Positions 1 to 10,845 of a stretch of DNA of 64,000 nucleotides are shown here, piece after piece. A program made the position numbers and the translations under genes. The stretch is from Mugil cephalus (lineage: Eukaryota; Chordata; Actinopteri; Mugiliformes; Mugilidae). The notes under the pieces were generated by a model, which did no database searches, was not told the DNA's origin, and saw nothing but the letters and a program-made list of their open reading frames with translations. The stretch is from NCBI RefSeq assembly GCF_022458985.1, contig NC_061778.1:2435501-2499500 (forward strand). Reading direction: 5' to 3'. The number at the start of each line of letters is the position of its first letter. Position 1 is the first letter of the stretch.

Positions 1-1920
1 GTTGCTGGCCATGTCCATCAGGTCGATGCCTGGAGAGTAAAACGAATTAACGCGACGTCAGACAGAGGACGGACTCGTGATATAATATAAATAAATAAAT
101 AAAAAGATAGAAACCGACCGGCTGTGAACATCTTCCCTGCTCCAGAAACCACCACCGCTCTGCAGTCTGGATCCACAGCGATCTCGTTAAAGCACTCGAC
201 CATCTCACTGCAGGAGACAACGGATTATTTTAACTTAATATTTAAATTTATCGTTATTTTATATCGACTTCAGGACAAAATGCAAAGACGTTTAATTTCC
301 TTAGACCTGAGCTTCTGTTTGCTATTTATTTTTAATCTCTACACGGTATTTGTGATCAGTAGGACCCAAGAAATATAAAAACTAAGCATCATCTTTGAAC
401 ATTAAGTAGTTTTTGAGAAAATAAATAGTGTCCTCATATGTGGACATGGGGATTCACTGTATAATCCAATGAGGTACCAATGTGTAACAAGTTATAAAAG
501 TATTTCAATCAGTGGACATGCTGAGCAACACCAGAATTTGCAAACAATGAAATCCCAAAGTCCTCAAACGAGTATTTTATAATTAGAGACGTTGGAGCTT
601 GTTTCTATTGATAGAATGTGTTAAATATCGTGTTAAATATCGTAAAATTTGCCGTGGTTTTGTACCTTGTACCACAAAACTAAAACTTAAGAAGGTCTCA
701 GGTTATTTCTGCATGAAGCTGAAATTTAAATCAGCAAAAACAACATGAAACATGTTCTGAAACTCTACAGATTCATGTCAAAGCTGTGGTTTAAACAGGT
801 TCCTGCCTCCAGAAGGCTTTGTTCATGGCGTTGCGTTTCTCGGGCCGGTGAAGCTCCACATGTGTGATGGACTCGGTCGGTCGAGTGACGACCAGCGAGG
901 TGAACGGAGACGAGGCGCCGGAGGACGAGGACGAGGACGAGGACATGGCTCTGAGAGCGAACTGACCGGGACCCTGCAGCCTCCAGTCTGAGACACAGAC
1001 ACAACAAAAACACTACAGTTTAGATTTACGAGCTGGAATACGACATTTAAAGGCGTCATAGCACGAATGAATCAGTTAATTAATGATCATTTTAACCCAA
1101 AGCAACATTTCATCCATAAAATGTCAGAGCTTTACAGAGATATGGTTTGTATTTGGCAGCGTTTATTTTAAACTATTTAACTTGAGACGAATGTTTCAGG
1201 TCGACTCACACAAAGATTAATGTCTGAAGGCCTCAAACTCTCAAACTTTCTACTGGACTGAGGTCTAGTCTCTTTATAACTTCATATAATTCTTCATAAA
1301 AGCCGCAGAAACATGACTTTTTTGTCATAAATTAAAATGCAACAGAGAACGATGAAGTCACGACTGATGTCAGAAGATTTATTTATAAGTTTCAAGGCTG
1401 TAGATTCTTAAATGTAATTTTAAGAAAATTAAATAAAGGAAATAAAGGAGGCTAATATTAAACGACACTTTACAAACCAAACATCCACTGAACATATAAT
1501 AAATGCCTCAGATAAATCAGTCCCACAGAAAAGCTTCACTCTCAGTCTACTTCATGGTTTAAACTTTTACACCTTAAATCACTTACAATTAAACATTTTT
1601 TAATTTATTAATGCAATAAAAACACAGGAAGGCAGGTTAAATGAGCAGATATCGAGTATATTCATGGTGATTGAGGATCATCATCAGTTTGCAGCTGCAG
1701 AAACAGGAGCTGTGATATAATCTAGTCGTGACCTTTCCCCTACATCCACTCCTTCAACTTTACTTTAGTTAAAACACGTTCATCTACAAAACGAATCTAA
1801 CACACAAACATCTGCGCCACTTTTTCACACATTTTTCCCCACAGAACAATGAAAAAGGAAGTAAGTAAGAGCAGGACACTTACATTTGGGCAGAGTTGAC
1901 CTGAAAATCACTGACAACAT
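1..1920 (-). CDS. ech1: ech1, delta(3,5)-delta(2,4)-dienoyl-CoA isomerase, 5' part (partial at left edge)
   Basis: Enzyme of the crotonase family that isomerises dienoyl-CoA in mitochondria and peroxisomes during unsaturated fatty-acid breakdown. Coding exons, minus strand: 1884-1920 (start), 807-987, 119-207, and 29 to beyond 1. The start is an ATG at 1918-1920; the joined N-terminus begins MLSVIFRSTLPKYW, basic and amphipathic like a mitochondrial leader. A serine run follows from Met27, then HRPEKRNAMNKAFW, EMVECFNEI, SGAGKMFTAG and GIDLMDMASN, which match ECH1 closely. Phases agree at every junction (1, 2, 1). The exon starting at 987 ends at 807 before GC rather than GT. A good acceptor ends at 1934, so exon 1 probably continues to 1933 and an untranslated exon lies upstream (a donor-like site near 2120 is a candidate). 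Catalytic residues lie in exons outside the window. Identity is secure; the 5'-UTR structure is not. Confidence 0.9.
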
Positions 1921-1933
1921 CGGACTTTGGACG

Positions 1934-2747
1934 CTGAGGAAACAAGGAGAAGTTTGATCAATAAAACGGCAGCAAACACAAAACTGCTGCTAAATGAACC
2001 CAAAACAAACCCGAATAAATCTAAATAAAGGTGGATAAACCTAAACGAATCTAAATAAAGCTGAATAAACGTTAACAAACCTAATTAAACGTGAATGCAG
2101 CTTGTTAGTTTTTAATCTTACCAGGTCTCCGCTAAATGACTCGTTGTTCTCCAAACAAAAAGGAGGCAAAGTTTAAATAAAGGGCGAATGTGTCCGGCAA
2201 CAGTTAAATAAACATAATGTTAAAGCAAAAATAAATCTTTCATTGACCCTTTGTCGAATAACTTAGCTCAGGCTAAGCTAAATAGACTCGTACGGTGGCC
2301 GAGGAGGCTCAAACTCAAAACCAAAACACGGAGTAAAATTAAATAATTTAATCTGGAAAGCGTCGCAATATTTACGTAAATAAAGAAGAAATATATGACT
2401 ATACATGATATAACATACAATAAAGTGCAATTAATTTTAACTACGTTGTTCTTAAGTATTATGTTAAAGAATCCAATGCACCTTTACATTTAATTCGTTT
2501 CCATCAAATCAAACCTAATCAAGTCTCTTGTAATATTATTAACTGACTGTAAACAAGCAGGAATCGGTGATTTTATTTTTATACATATATATATATATAT
2601 ATATATACCTTCGGTTACAGTAAACAACATACATATATGTTGTAGATATTAGATGTTTATTTTACAATATCTGAAGTATACACTTAAATGTTTTATGCTT
2701 TGAGGAGTCAGTGTTACATAAAGGCATAATAATAATATATATAATAA

Positions 2748-2802
<55 letters not shown>

Positions 2803-3054
2803 TTCCTCTGTATAAAAGAATTTAACTTTAAAAAGAAATGGCATTAGGCGCAGGGTGCAGTCTCCATGTTGACCACAAGATGGCGAGACGGATCCGGTTA
2901 TAAATGAGCGTTTGGAAAAACTCTATAAACTTCACTATGATTTAGTTTTATTATAATTTACACCTACGTTTTAGATTATTTTTCAGTCTAATTCAAGTGA
3001 TGTGATATTCGTGTTAAAATTAAACCCTGCATACGTTTCTTGCAGCAATTGTAT
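1934..3054. other. ech1 upstream region with AT microsatellites
   Basis: No coding exon was found. A donor-like GTAAGA near 2120 (minus) could close a 5'-untranslated first exon of ech1. Dinucleotide AT runs lie at 2581-2608 and 2728-2770, the second followed by a T run to 2797. The sequence around 2860-2890, with a TGTGGTC/CATCTTGTGG element, resembles short segments near 5765, 10283 and 14800 inside the snRNA units. Confidence 0.5.
2581..2797. repeat. AT microsatellites and T homopolymer
   Basis: Simple AT dinucleotide repeats at 2581-2608 and 2728-2770, and a run of about 27 T at 2771-2797, read directly from the sequence. Short reading frames here are artefacts of these runs. Confidence 0.9.
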
Positions 3055-3297
3055 TCTTGATTCTTATTGGATGAGAATTTGTCACGTGACCAGGAAGTTC
3101 GGTTTAAATTCACATTAAACAACCATGTGTTATAATATGAGACATCTTGTGGGTTCTGTATCGTGGGGTTGTTCATCTACTGAGTGTTTAGTGTTGATCT
3201 CACTGAGAGGTGGCGTCACTGAAGATAAATATATTTACACCAGGAGTGAGACTGATGGTGCAAGGAATGGCCACATTTCCTCCAACCCATTGTGGGT

Positions 3298-3485
3298 ATC
3301 GCTTCTCGGCCTTTTGGCTAAGATCAAGTGTAGTATCTGTTCTTATCAGTTTAATATCTGATACGTCCCCTACCCGGGGACCATATATTAAATTGATTTT
3401 TGGAACAGGGAGATGGAATAGGGGCTTGCTCCGTCCACTCCACGCATTGACCTGGTATTGCAGTACCTCCAGGAACGGTGCACCC
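3298..3485 (+). ncRNA. U2 spliceosomal snRNA, copy 1
   Basis: U2 snRNA base-pairs with the intron branch site in the major spliceosome. The 188-nt gene starts ATCGCTTCTCGGCC and ends GGTGCACCC like vertebrate U2. The GTAGTA branch-recognition sequence is at 3330-3335, and the Sm site GATTTTTGG and terminal stem-loops are intact. One base differs from the other three copies: GCATTGACC here, GCATCGACC elsewhere, a C-to-T change at a CpG near 3447. A 3'-box-like GTGGAAAAAGAAAA follows at 3496-3509. It lies in the left arm of the inverted repeat, upstream of U1 copy 1 on the same strand. Confidence 0.96.
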
Positions 3486-3867
3486 CCCTATAACTGTGGA
3501 AAAAGAAAATACAATACATAGTAAGGGATATGTGTCAGCATGTACTGTATTTTGCATTGCTCCAGAAGTTATTATGCTTAGTTTTGGTGAGTCTTGTGTT
3601 CTCAGAAAACACAGTGAGCGGCAAGTACAACACACTTTTAGGTCAAAAACATTAAATATAGAACAATGGAAGTTTTTATCTATGTAGGGAGGAACATGAC
3701 TGTATGAGTAAGACTTACAGGAATTATATATTTATATTGCAGATGTAGTATGAGTAATAAATATATTGAAAAGGGAAAATAGGCAAGGAAATAACTTAAC
3801 AGTTATGTACAGACACAAAGGTTAAATAAGATCCTGTTGTTACAGCCAGTGTAGTTCACTCTACAGA

Positions 3868-3882
3868 CACTAGGTGGCAGCA
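3868..3882 (+). promoter_or_regulatory. CTCF-like motif, unit 1
   Basis: CACTAGGTGGCAGCA fits the CTCF core (CCASYAGRKGGCRS-like). The same 15-mer occurs on the other strand at 4786-4800, 6565-6579, 11090-11104, 15607-15621 and 16228-16242, marking the distal end of each U1 flank. Binding is inferred from the motif only. Confidence 0.5.
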
Positions 3883-4126
3883 GCAGGTCTGTTAGTGGCC
3901 CAACACCAGAAGAAGAAGAACCAGGACGTGAGGCAGGAAAAAATGAACCTAATAGTGTCATTTAATATATTTCTCTGAATATCTGATGGTCAAACATTGT
4001 GGCTGCAGTTTGATTTAGCTCTGGTTCTCTTCAACATGTGGTTTGGCTGTTAGTAGTTATAGTTATTAGTAAGAGGGGAAACTAGTTTAAAAACAGGAGA
4101 CTGGGTGTAGCTTTCGATAATACAGC

Positions 4127-4144
4127 AGCATTGCATGATGGGAA
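4127..4144 (-). promoter_or_regulatory. ZNF143/Staf-like site in the U1 copy 1 distal element
   Basis: On minus the site reads TTCCCATCATGCAATGCT, about 16 of 18 positions of the Staf/ZNF143 consensus. It lies 203-220 bp upstream of the U1 start, the expected place for a snRNA distal sequence element. It is conserved at the same distance in the other three U1 copies. Confidence 0.7.
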
Positions 4145-4346
4145 AAGGAGGAAGAACCGACGTCTATTTGAAATAAAATGTTAATAATCTTAGTCAGATT
4201 CTCTCCTAAATGGTCTCTTGTGTATTGTAAACATGCAGAGTGACAGCATCTGTAGGACCTGGTTGTGTTGAGGTGTAGATTGTCAGCACCATCAGTCAAC
4301 ACGGTGTGTCTGTGAATGACCCCCCAGTCTGTGACTTGTACAACTC

Positions 4347-4511
4347 ATACTTACCTGGCAGGGGAGATACCGTGATCAAGAAGGCGGTTCACCCAGGGCG
4401 AGGCTCAGCCATTGCACTCCGGGCTGTGCTGACCCCTGCGAATTCCCCAAATGTGGGAATCTCGACTGCATAATTTCTGGTAGTGGGGGACTGCGTTCGC
4501 GCTCTCCCCTG
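4347..4511 (+). ncRNA. U1 spliceosomal snRNA, copy 1
   Basis: U1 snRNA recognises 5' splice sites. The 165-nt gene begins ATACTTACCTGGCAGGGGAG. Loop I GATCAAGAAGG is a U1-70K-type loop, loop II ATTGCACTCC is the U1A-binding loop, and AATTTCTGG near 4472 is the Sm site. It ends GCGCTCTCCCCTG. The gene sits in the spacer of the inverted repeat, about 860 bp downstream of U2 copy 1. A 3'-box-like GTGAAAAGAAA follows. No disabling change is visible. Confidence 0.96.
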
Positions 4512-4558
4512 ATCATATGTGAAAAGAAATCGCAACTCTTGAAAACGCTCGACATACA

Positions 4559-4617
4559 TTCTATATATATTATATAGAATTATATTATATATATTATATA
4601 TTCTATAGGTAACATTC
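4559..4617. repeat. AT-rich near-palindrome just downstream of U1 copy 1
   Basis: About 59 bp of alternating ATTCTATATATATTATATAG-like motifs that can fold on themselves, found only here in the array, between U1 copy 1 and the right arm of the inverted repeat. It could be a breakpoint scar or cruciform-prone site; this is inference. Confidence 0.6.
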
Positions 4618-4785
4618 TATAGCGTTGAAAAGGTCTGACTTAATTCGGTTATGTTTCACCACAGGCACATGATAAAATGAGGGAAAAAAGTAGTACGTCT
4701 TAGTATGTATTACATGACACGTTCATTTTTCCCGCCTCACTTCCTGGTTCTTCTTCTTCTGGTGTTTGGCCACTAACAGACCTGC

Positions 4786-4800
4786 TGCTGCCACCTAGTG
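4786..4800 (-). promoter_or_regulatory. CTCF-like motif, inverted arm
   Basis: TGCTGCCACCTAGTG, the reverse complement of the motif at 3868-3882, at the inner end of the right arm. Motif evidence only. Confidence 0.45.
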
Positions 4801-5151
4801 TCTGTAGAGTGAACTACACTGGCTGGAACAACAGGATCTTATTTATTTGTATCTGCACAGTCAGTTATTTCCTTGACTATTTTCCATTTTCAATATATTT
4901 ATTACTCATACTACATCTGCAATATAAATATACAATTCCTGTAAGTCTCATACAGTCATGTTCCTCCATACATACTTCCATTGATCTATATTTAATGTGT
5001 TTATTTAATGTTGTGTGTTGTACTTGCCACTCACTGTGCCTTCTGAGAACACAAAACTAGGCATAATAACTTTTAGAGCAATGCAAAATAGATCACACGT
5101 TAATACATATCATCTAGCACATATTGTATTTTCTTTTCCACAGTTATAGGG

Positions 5152-5339
5152 GGGTGCACCGTTCCTGGAGGTACTGCAATACCAGGTCGATGCGTGGAGT
5201 GGACGGAGCAAGCCCCTATTCCATCTCCCTGTTCCAAAAATCAATTTAATATATGGTCCCCGGGTAGGGGACGTATCAGATATTAAACTGATAAGAACAG
5301 ATACTACACTTGATCTTAGCCAAAAGGCCGAGAAGCGAT
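5152..5339 (-). ncRNA. U2 spliceosomal snRNA, copy 2
   Basis: Full-length 188-nt U2 on minus, with intact ATCGCTTCTCGG start, GTAGTA, Sm site and GGTGCACCC end. It has the ancestral-looking GCATCGACC. Flanks match copy 1 more closely than copies 3 and 4, as expected for the mirror copy of the inverted repeat. Its 3' flank runs into the spacer rather than into a LINE. Confidence 0.96.
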
Positions 5340-5939
5340 ACCCACAATGGGTTGGAGGAAATGTGGCCATTCCTTGCACCATCAGTCTCACTCCTGGTGT
5401 AAATATATTTATCTTCAGTGACGCCACCTCTCAGTGAGATCAACACTAAACACTCAGTAGATGAACAACCCCACGATACAGAACCCACAAGATGTCTCAT
5501 ATTAACAACACATGGTTGTTTAATGTGTTTTTATGGCTTTCAGGTCATGTGTTACACTCTCATCCAATAAGATTTAAGAACATATGTGCTAATAATATTT
5601 GTTACTTGGAGCAAATGTGAGCAATAATTTTCTAAATATGTCCTGAATCACTATAAATAGACTTAAAGAGAATCTAAATCAATGCTGTAAATTATAATAA
5701 AAGTACTTTTTAGTACATTAAACATTACATTGTCTCAATGGTCATTAATGAACAGAGCTGTGTCGCCATCTTGTGGACAACGTGGGAACTATTTGACTTT
5801 CCTCGTTCTGGTTAAACTCTTTTATGAAGAAAAATAAAGAGAGAATATATATTGTACACAAATATAAGTCAGACTATTTACATGTAATAGAACATTATTC
5901 TAGGTATTTTTTGGGATGAGTTTCTTTTAAACAGTTTAT

Positions 5940-6104
5940 CAGGGGAGAGCGCGAACGCAGTCCCCCACTACCAGAAATTATGCAGTCGAGATTCCCACAT
6001 TTGGGGAATTCGCAGGGGTCAGCACAGCCCGGAGTGCAATGGCTGAGCCTCGCCCTGGGTGAACCGCCTTCTTGATCACGGTATCTCCCCTGCCAGGTAA
6101 GTAT
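5940..6104 (-). ncRNA. U1 spliceosomal snRNA, copy 2
   Basis: Full 165-nt U1 on minus, starting ATACTTACCTGG at 6104 and ending CCCCTG at 5940. The U1-70K and U1A loops and Sm site match copy 1. A good 3' box, GTTTAAAAGAAA, follows at 5932-5921. A ZNF143-like site lies 203 bp upstream. Confidence 0.96.
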
Positions 6105-6306
6105 GAGTTGTACAAGTCACAGACTGGGGGGTCATTCACAGACACACCGTGTTGACTGATGGTGCTGACAATCTACACCTCAACACAACCAGGTCCTACA
6201 GATGCTGTCACTCTGCATGTTTACAATACACAAGAGACCATTTAGGAGAGAATCTGACTAAGATTATTAACATTTTATTTCAAATAGATGTCGATTTTTC
6301 CTCTTT

Positions 6307-6324
6307 CTCCCACCATGCAATGCT
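6307..6324 (+). promoter_or_regulatory. ZNF143/Staf-like site, U1 copy 2
   Basis: CTCCCACCATGCAATGCT, 203 bp from the U1 start at 6104. It differs by two bases from the other copies but keeps the CCCA and ATGCAATG core. Confidence 0.65.
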
Positions 6325-6564
6325 GCTGTATTATCGAAAGCTACACCCAGTCTCCTGTTTTTAACTTAGTTTCCCCTCTTACTAATAACTATAACTACTA
6401 ACAGCCAAACCACATGTTGAAGAGAACCAGAGCTAAATCAAACTGCAGCCACAATGTTTGACCATCAGATATTCAGAGAAATATATTAAATGACACTAAT
6501 CGTTTTTCTCCCCCCTCACTTCCTGGTTCTTCTTCTTCTGGTGTTTGGCCACTAACAGACCTGC

Positions 6565-6579
6565 TGCTGCCACCTAGTG
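6565..6579 (-). promoter_or_regulatory. CTCF-like motif, U1 copy 2 flank
   Basis: TGCTGCCACCTAGTG, the same 15-mer as at the other unit ends, between the U1 copy 2 flank and the LINE remnant. Motif evidence only. Confidence 0.45.
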
Positions 6580-6699
6580 TCTGTAGAGTGAACTACACTG
6601 GCTGGAACAACAGGATCTTAACATGTGTTAAAATAACACAATAAAGTTCAACAACTCAACTTTGTTGTCCAGAAATATCAAACAGTTTTTCTACATTGT

Positions 6700-9640
6700 T
6701 GATATTCACTTTTGTGTATGTATATAAGTATTTATTCAACATGTCAAATTGTTTGAAGTTGTTTGAAGCTTTATTTCAGTCCATCCCCATTTCTGGATTT
6801 TAAATCTGCATATTTTTTTAATTTAAAATTCAATATGTTTCACTACACCACAAACTGTCCATTCAGACGTGTTGTTAACGTTCCAAATTTTTGCATTTTA
6901 TATTGAAATTTAAATCACCAGAGGCAACAAATGACTCCTCTCCCTGAATTTAAGATCCAGACTCATGACCTCATAATCAACAGGAGACATCGACACACAT
7001 TTTCCTTTTAGCTGTTTCCACACTGAATTAGCAAATGGACATTCCCATAATACATGACAGATTGTTTCCTCAGCAGAAAACTCGGGTCTCGGTCAGTTTG
7101 TGTCTGTACAGGATGGAACAAACTGGAAGTTTTTTGTTTAGTACCAACCAGTTAAAATCCTTCAGTCTGTTTTCCAAACCTTTAACTTTTGCTTTCATCC
7201 AATTAATTTGTGTTGCATCAGTGTGGCATAACTTTTTAACCAACCCCTGGAATAAGCTTCTGTGATTCTTGAGACATTCTTCCTTTTTCTTAAACCACTT
7301 TACGATGTAACAGAAGTGCTGAGGCAAGTCTTCAGCTTTAGGGATGATATAAAACCACGGTATAACAAACCTAAAGGGGATGATAAGCCAGGAAAAACCT
7401 GACATATGTGCATGTATTCCCTGGATAATAAGTAGCATTGGCAAGAAACAGAACATCCAACTTGAGGGGGATGTTGGGAAGATCCCTCCCTGCATCTTCT
7501 ACGGGCTGATAAATTATTTCTCTTTTTATATATATATTCATATCCACCCCAGAAAAACTGAAAAATTGTCTTTGTCAACAATTTGTGGAAACAAAGAGGC
7601 ATTGAAAGGACGTATAATAAATGTAGCAATGAAGGCAGAATGTCGGATTTGATGGTCATAACTTTGCCAATATATGTCAATCTTTTTCCACCAAACTTAC
7701 TTTCTGGGACCAGTTGTAGAAACTATTTCCCTCAGGACGTTTAAAGGAGACGCTGAGAATATTCATTGGACCAGTGCATTAATTCAAACAGTGTCTCTTC
7801 TCCAGCCCCATGTTCCCAAAAAACTTATACTGTGGGTTGTTTTTTTTTTGTTGTTTGTTAATTTTTGAACCAGAAGCAACAGAAAAATTATCTAGTACAT
7901 TCAGGCTTCAGACTGTTATCATCTGCTACATATAAAATTAAATCATCTGCGTATTGCAGTGATATTCCCCTAATATTAGAACTGTTTCTAATCAAACATG
8001 CTAATGTTTCTGCATATAACACATACAGCAGATAGAGGACAAACCTGACGAAGGCCCCTCATTTGTTTTATTTCTTTGCTAATATTCCCATTCACATTAA
8101 CTCTGATATTTATGTCACTGTATAAAATCTTTATCCAATTAATAAAATTTGTACCAAATTCAAACCTTAACATAATTCTCATCATCAAAGAATGATTGAC
8201 TCTGTCAGAAGTCTTTTTCTTGATCTAAACTAATGCAAATAGCTGAGAGGTTTCTGTCCTCTATATATGTCAGTAAATCCCCATGTAACTGAATATTCCA
8301 TGTAATCCTCCGTCCCACTGGTTTGATTTCAACAACTATTGAAAAAGACATTGAAATTATCCTTAAATTCTTTTTCCTGCAAACTTTCATTCTTCATTTT
8401 CCAGAAACCTTCCCCATATTGTGATGTTTGTGCCTCTATTGACACTAATAGAAAACTGTGTTCTGAATAACAAGCTGGAGAAATGTAAACAGAGAAAACG
8501 TTGGTGCCCTGTGGAATAAATACATAATCAATTCTTCTCTTTGCTCCCTGTTATTCTCCCAAGTTAAACACTGATCATGTTTGTTCACCACTCTGTAAGA
8601 GTCTAAATCACCTCTTAAAATCCACATAAACTGGTCTGTTTGTCAAAAAACAACTATCTAAAGACTCAGGATCTCTCTGCATCTGCAGGGTCACACAGTT
8701 TTTAAATGGAGTAAACACACTGTGAAATCCAAGGTAGATAAATGAGAGAAAACTGCCTTTCTCTTACTTTTACTCTGTAACCCTCTAACATTTACAGTAA
8801 CAATTTGAAATTCTAGTGTCTTTTGTAAGTGAAATTTGTTCGATTATCCAAAACACATAAGTCTTTACTCTGCCACCAGTGAAAAGTTGAGAACCTTCCT
8901 GTTCCAGCCTCCTACTGAATGTGGTGACCTGGATCCCTGTCGCCTCACGTTCCTGGTCGCAGGGATGAACGAGGACCCTCCTGTGGCGTCTACAAGCCGC
9001 CTGCATTTGGTAGTTTGTGAATCAGCTGACTCCTCATCTGCAAAGTCTTGTAGCTGTGGGATGGAGCTAGAGTTCAGCGGTAGCTGTTTGAAAGTCGGGT
9101 TAAAATGTGTAATATCCAGACTAGTGGACACTTTCCTCTTCTTAGATTTATTTTTCCTAACCACGGTTCTCCAGTCATCCTCCCCTTTTCCTCTCTCATC
9201 TCGCAGCTCAAGGTTTAACCAAAGGGTTAAACATGTGGACCGTCAAAATCTGAAAGCTGTTTCTAAACAAAGTTGACACGTGAAAGACCTTTAGTGCTGG
9301 TCTCCCCTGTTGGACAACTAACTCCAGAGCTTCCTCCATACGTGTGCTTGTATAAAAAGTGACATCAAAATATCCTTCTCTGCTGCAAACAGAAGATGTC
9401 GTCAGGTTTCAGACTCTGACCATCGAACAGAACGTTTCTTCAAAAAAGTTACTCGGTTGAGCAAAGGAGTGTTTTTATTCTTGACCTCAAACCTGAGAGC
9501 GTTCTTCAAACTCAGTGACAGACGCTGCCAGTATTTATAGATTTTTCCTCTTTTAACCACCGAGCCAAGGGGATAGATACTTATGGCATCACATTGATCA
9601 TAGACACATTCAGGGCAGGTGTTTTTCATTCACAGTTTAT
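6700..9640 (-). mobile_element. Decayed Tx1-clade LINE, copy A
   Basis: Minus-strand pieces, 5' to 3': basic ORF1-like segment at 9164-8865 (KNKSKKRK start); fragment at 8627-8445 with endonuclease-like RGDLDSYR; reverse transcriptase around 8390-7990 across two frames, with SLDQEKDFD (motif A) and RGLRQVCPLSA (family GVRQGCPLS); C-terminal region 7495-7070 with DFNWLVLNKKLPVCSILYRH, then in another frame HVLWECPFA. These are Tx1/L1-lineage hallmarks. Several stops and frameshifts make it inactive. At about 2.9 kb it is much shorter than a full element. Its 5' boundary lies about 30-40 bp beyond the U2 3' end. Edges come from comparison with LINE-free units. Confidence 0.8.
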
Positions 9641-9674
9641 CAGATATTGCATTTAGTTTTCCACATGTAGAGGG

Positions 9675-9862
9675 GGGTGCACCGTTCCTGGAGGTACTGC
9701 AATACCAGGTCGATGCGTGGAGTGGACGGAGCAAGCCCCTATTCCATCTCCCTGTTCCAAAAATCAATTTAATATATGGTCCCCGGGTAGGGGACGTATC
9801 AGATATTAAACTGATAAGAACAGATACTACACTTGATCTTAGCCAAAAGGCCGAGAAGCGAT
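9675..9862 (-). ncRNA. U2 spliceosomal snRNA, copy 3
   Basis: Full 188-nt U2 on minus with start, branch-recognition site, Sm site and end intact, identical by eye to copy 2 inside the gene. The flanks carry GCCAGG upstream and CTCTACATGTGG downstream, shared with copy 4 but not with copies 1 and 2. LINE copy A starts just beyond its 3' flank. Confidence 0.96.
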
Positions 9863-10461
9863 ACCCACAATGGGTTGGAGGAAATGTGGCCATTCCTGGC
9901 ACCATCAGTCTCACTCCTGGTGTAAATATATTTATCTTCAGTGACGCCACCTCTCAGTGAGATCAACACTAAACACTCAGTAGATGAACAACCCCACGAT
10001 ACAGAACCCACAACATGTCTCATATTATAACACATGGTTGTTTGATGTGTTTTCATGGCTTTCAGGTCATGTGTTACACTCCCATCCAATAAGATTTAAG
10101 AACATATGTGCTGATAATATTTGTTACTTGGAGCAAATGTGGGTCATAATTTTCTAAATATGTTCTGTATCAATAGAAATAGACTTAACGAGAATCTAAA
10201 TCAATGCTGTAAATTATAATAAAAGTACTTTTTAGTACATTAAACATTACATTGTCTCAATGGTCATTAATGAACTGAGCTGTGTCGCCATCTTGTGGAC
10301 AACGTGGGAACTATTTGACTTTCCTCGTTCTGGTTAAACTCTTTTATGAAGAAAAATAAAGAGAGAATATATAATGTACAGAAATATAAATCAGACTATT
10401 TACATGTAATAGAACATTATTCTAGGTATTTTTTGGGATGAGTTTCTTTTAAACATTTTAT

Positions 10462-10625
10462 CAGGGGAGAGCGCGAACGCAGTCCCCCACTACCAGAAAT
10501 TATGCAGTCGAGATTCCCACATTTGGGGAATTCGCAGGGGTCAGCACAGCCCGGAGTGCAATGGCTGAGCCTCGCCCTGGTGAACCGCCTTCTTGATCAC
10601 GGTATCTCCCCTGCCAGGTAAGTAT
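10462..10625 (-). ncRNA. U1 spliceosomal snRNA, copy 3 (one base shorter)
   Basis: U1 on minus, 164 nt. It lacks one C in the CACCCAGGG segment between stem I and stem II (CACCAGGG here, near 10580). The 5' end, U1-70K and U1A loops, Sm site and 3' end are unchanged. The 3' box GTTTAAAAGAAA is at 10454-10443. It may be functional, a variant, or decaying; sequence alone does not say. Confidence 0.93.
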
Positions 10626-10827
10626 GAGTTGTACAAGTCACAGACTGGGGGGTCATTCACAGACACACCGTGTTGACTGATGGTGCTGACAATCTACACC
10701 TCAACACAACCAGGTCCTACAGATGCTGTCACTCTGCATGTTTACAATACACAAGAGACGATTTAGGAGAGAATCTGACTAAGATTATTAACATTTTATT
10801 TCAAATATACTTAGTTTTTTCCTCATT

Positions 10828-10845
10828 TTCCCATCATGCAATGCT
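10828..10845 (+). promoter_or_regulatory. ZNF143/Staf-like site, U1 copy 3
   Basis: TTCCCATCATGCAATGCT, identical to the copy 1 and copy 4 sites and 203 bp from the U1 start at 10625. Confidence 0.7.

Larger units (their letters stand above)
3055..5590. repeat. Large inverted repeat with U2 in each arm and U1 in the spacer
   Basis: The left arm, about 3055-3949, contains U2 on plus. The right arm, about 4715-5590, contains U2 on minus and reads as its reverse complement through the U2 5' flank, U2, the U2 3' flank and the CTCF-like/poly-GAA segment. The spacer, about 3950-4714, holds one U1 gene (plus). The two arm U2 copies share flank variants, such as GCAAGG before U2 and CTATAACTGTGG after it, that differ from the copies at 9675 and 14191. 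This argues for a direct inverted duplication. Edges are by eye. Confidence 0.8.

Noticed and set aside
2662-2844. Lys/Ile-rich short frame
   Set aside because: Translation of the AT microsatellite and T run.
3125-3687. Several open frames over and around U2 copy 1
   Set aside because: They overlap U2 snRNA and its flanks and recur at every U2 copy only because the RNA gene is conserved.
6149-6364. 71-codon frame repeated in all U1 upstream flanks
   Set aside because: It covers the U1 promoter and distal element; similarity between copies follows from unit duplication and length varies between copies.
8785-9276. Host gene between the snRNA units, suggested by overlapping frames on both strands
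   Set aside because: The minus-strand frame matches LINE ORF1-like sequence and recurs in copy B; the plus-strand frame is its shadow.
9619-9960. 113-codon frame on plus at U2 copy 3 (also at 14135-14476)
   Set aside because: It is the antisense of U2 plus flanks; no protein family is seen.
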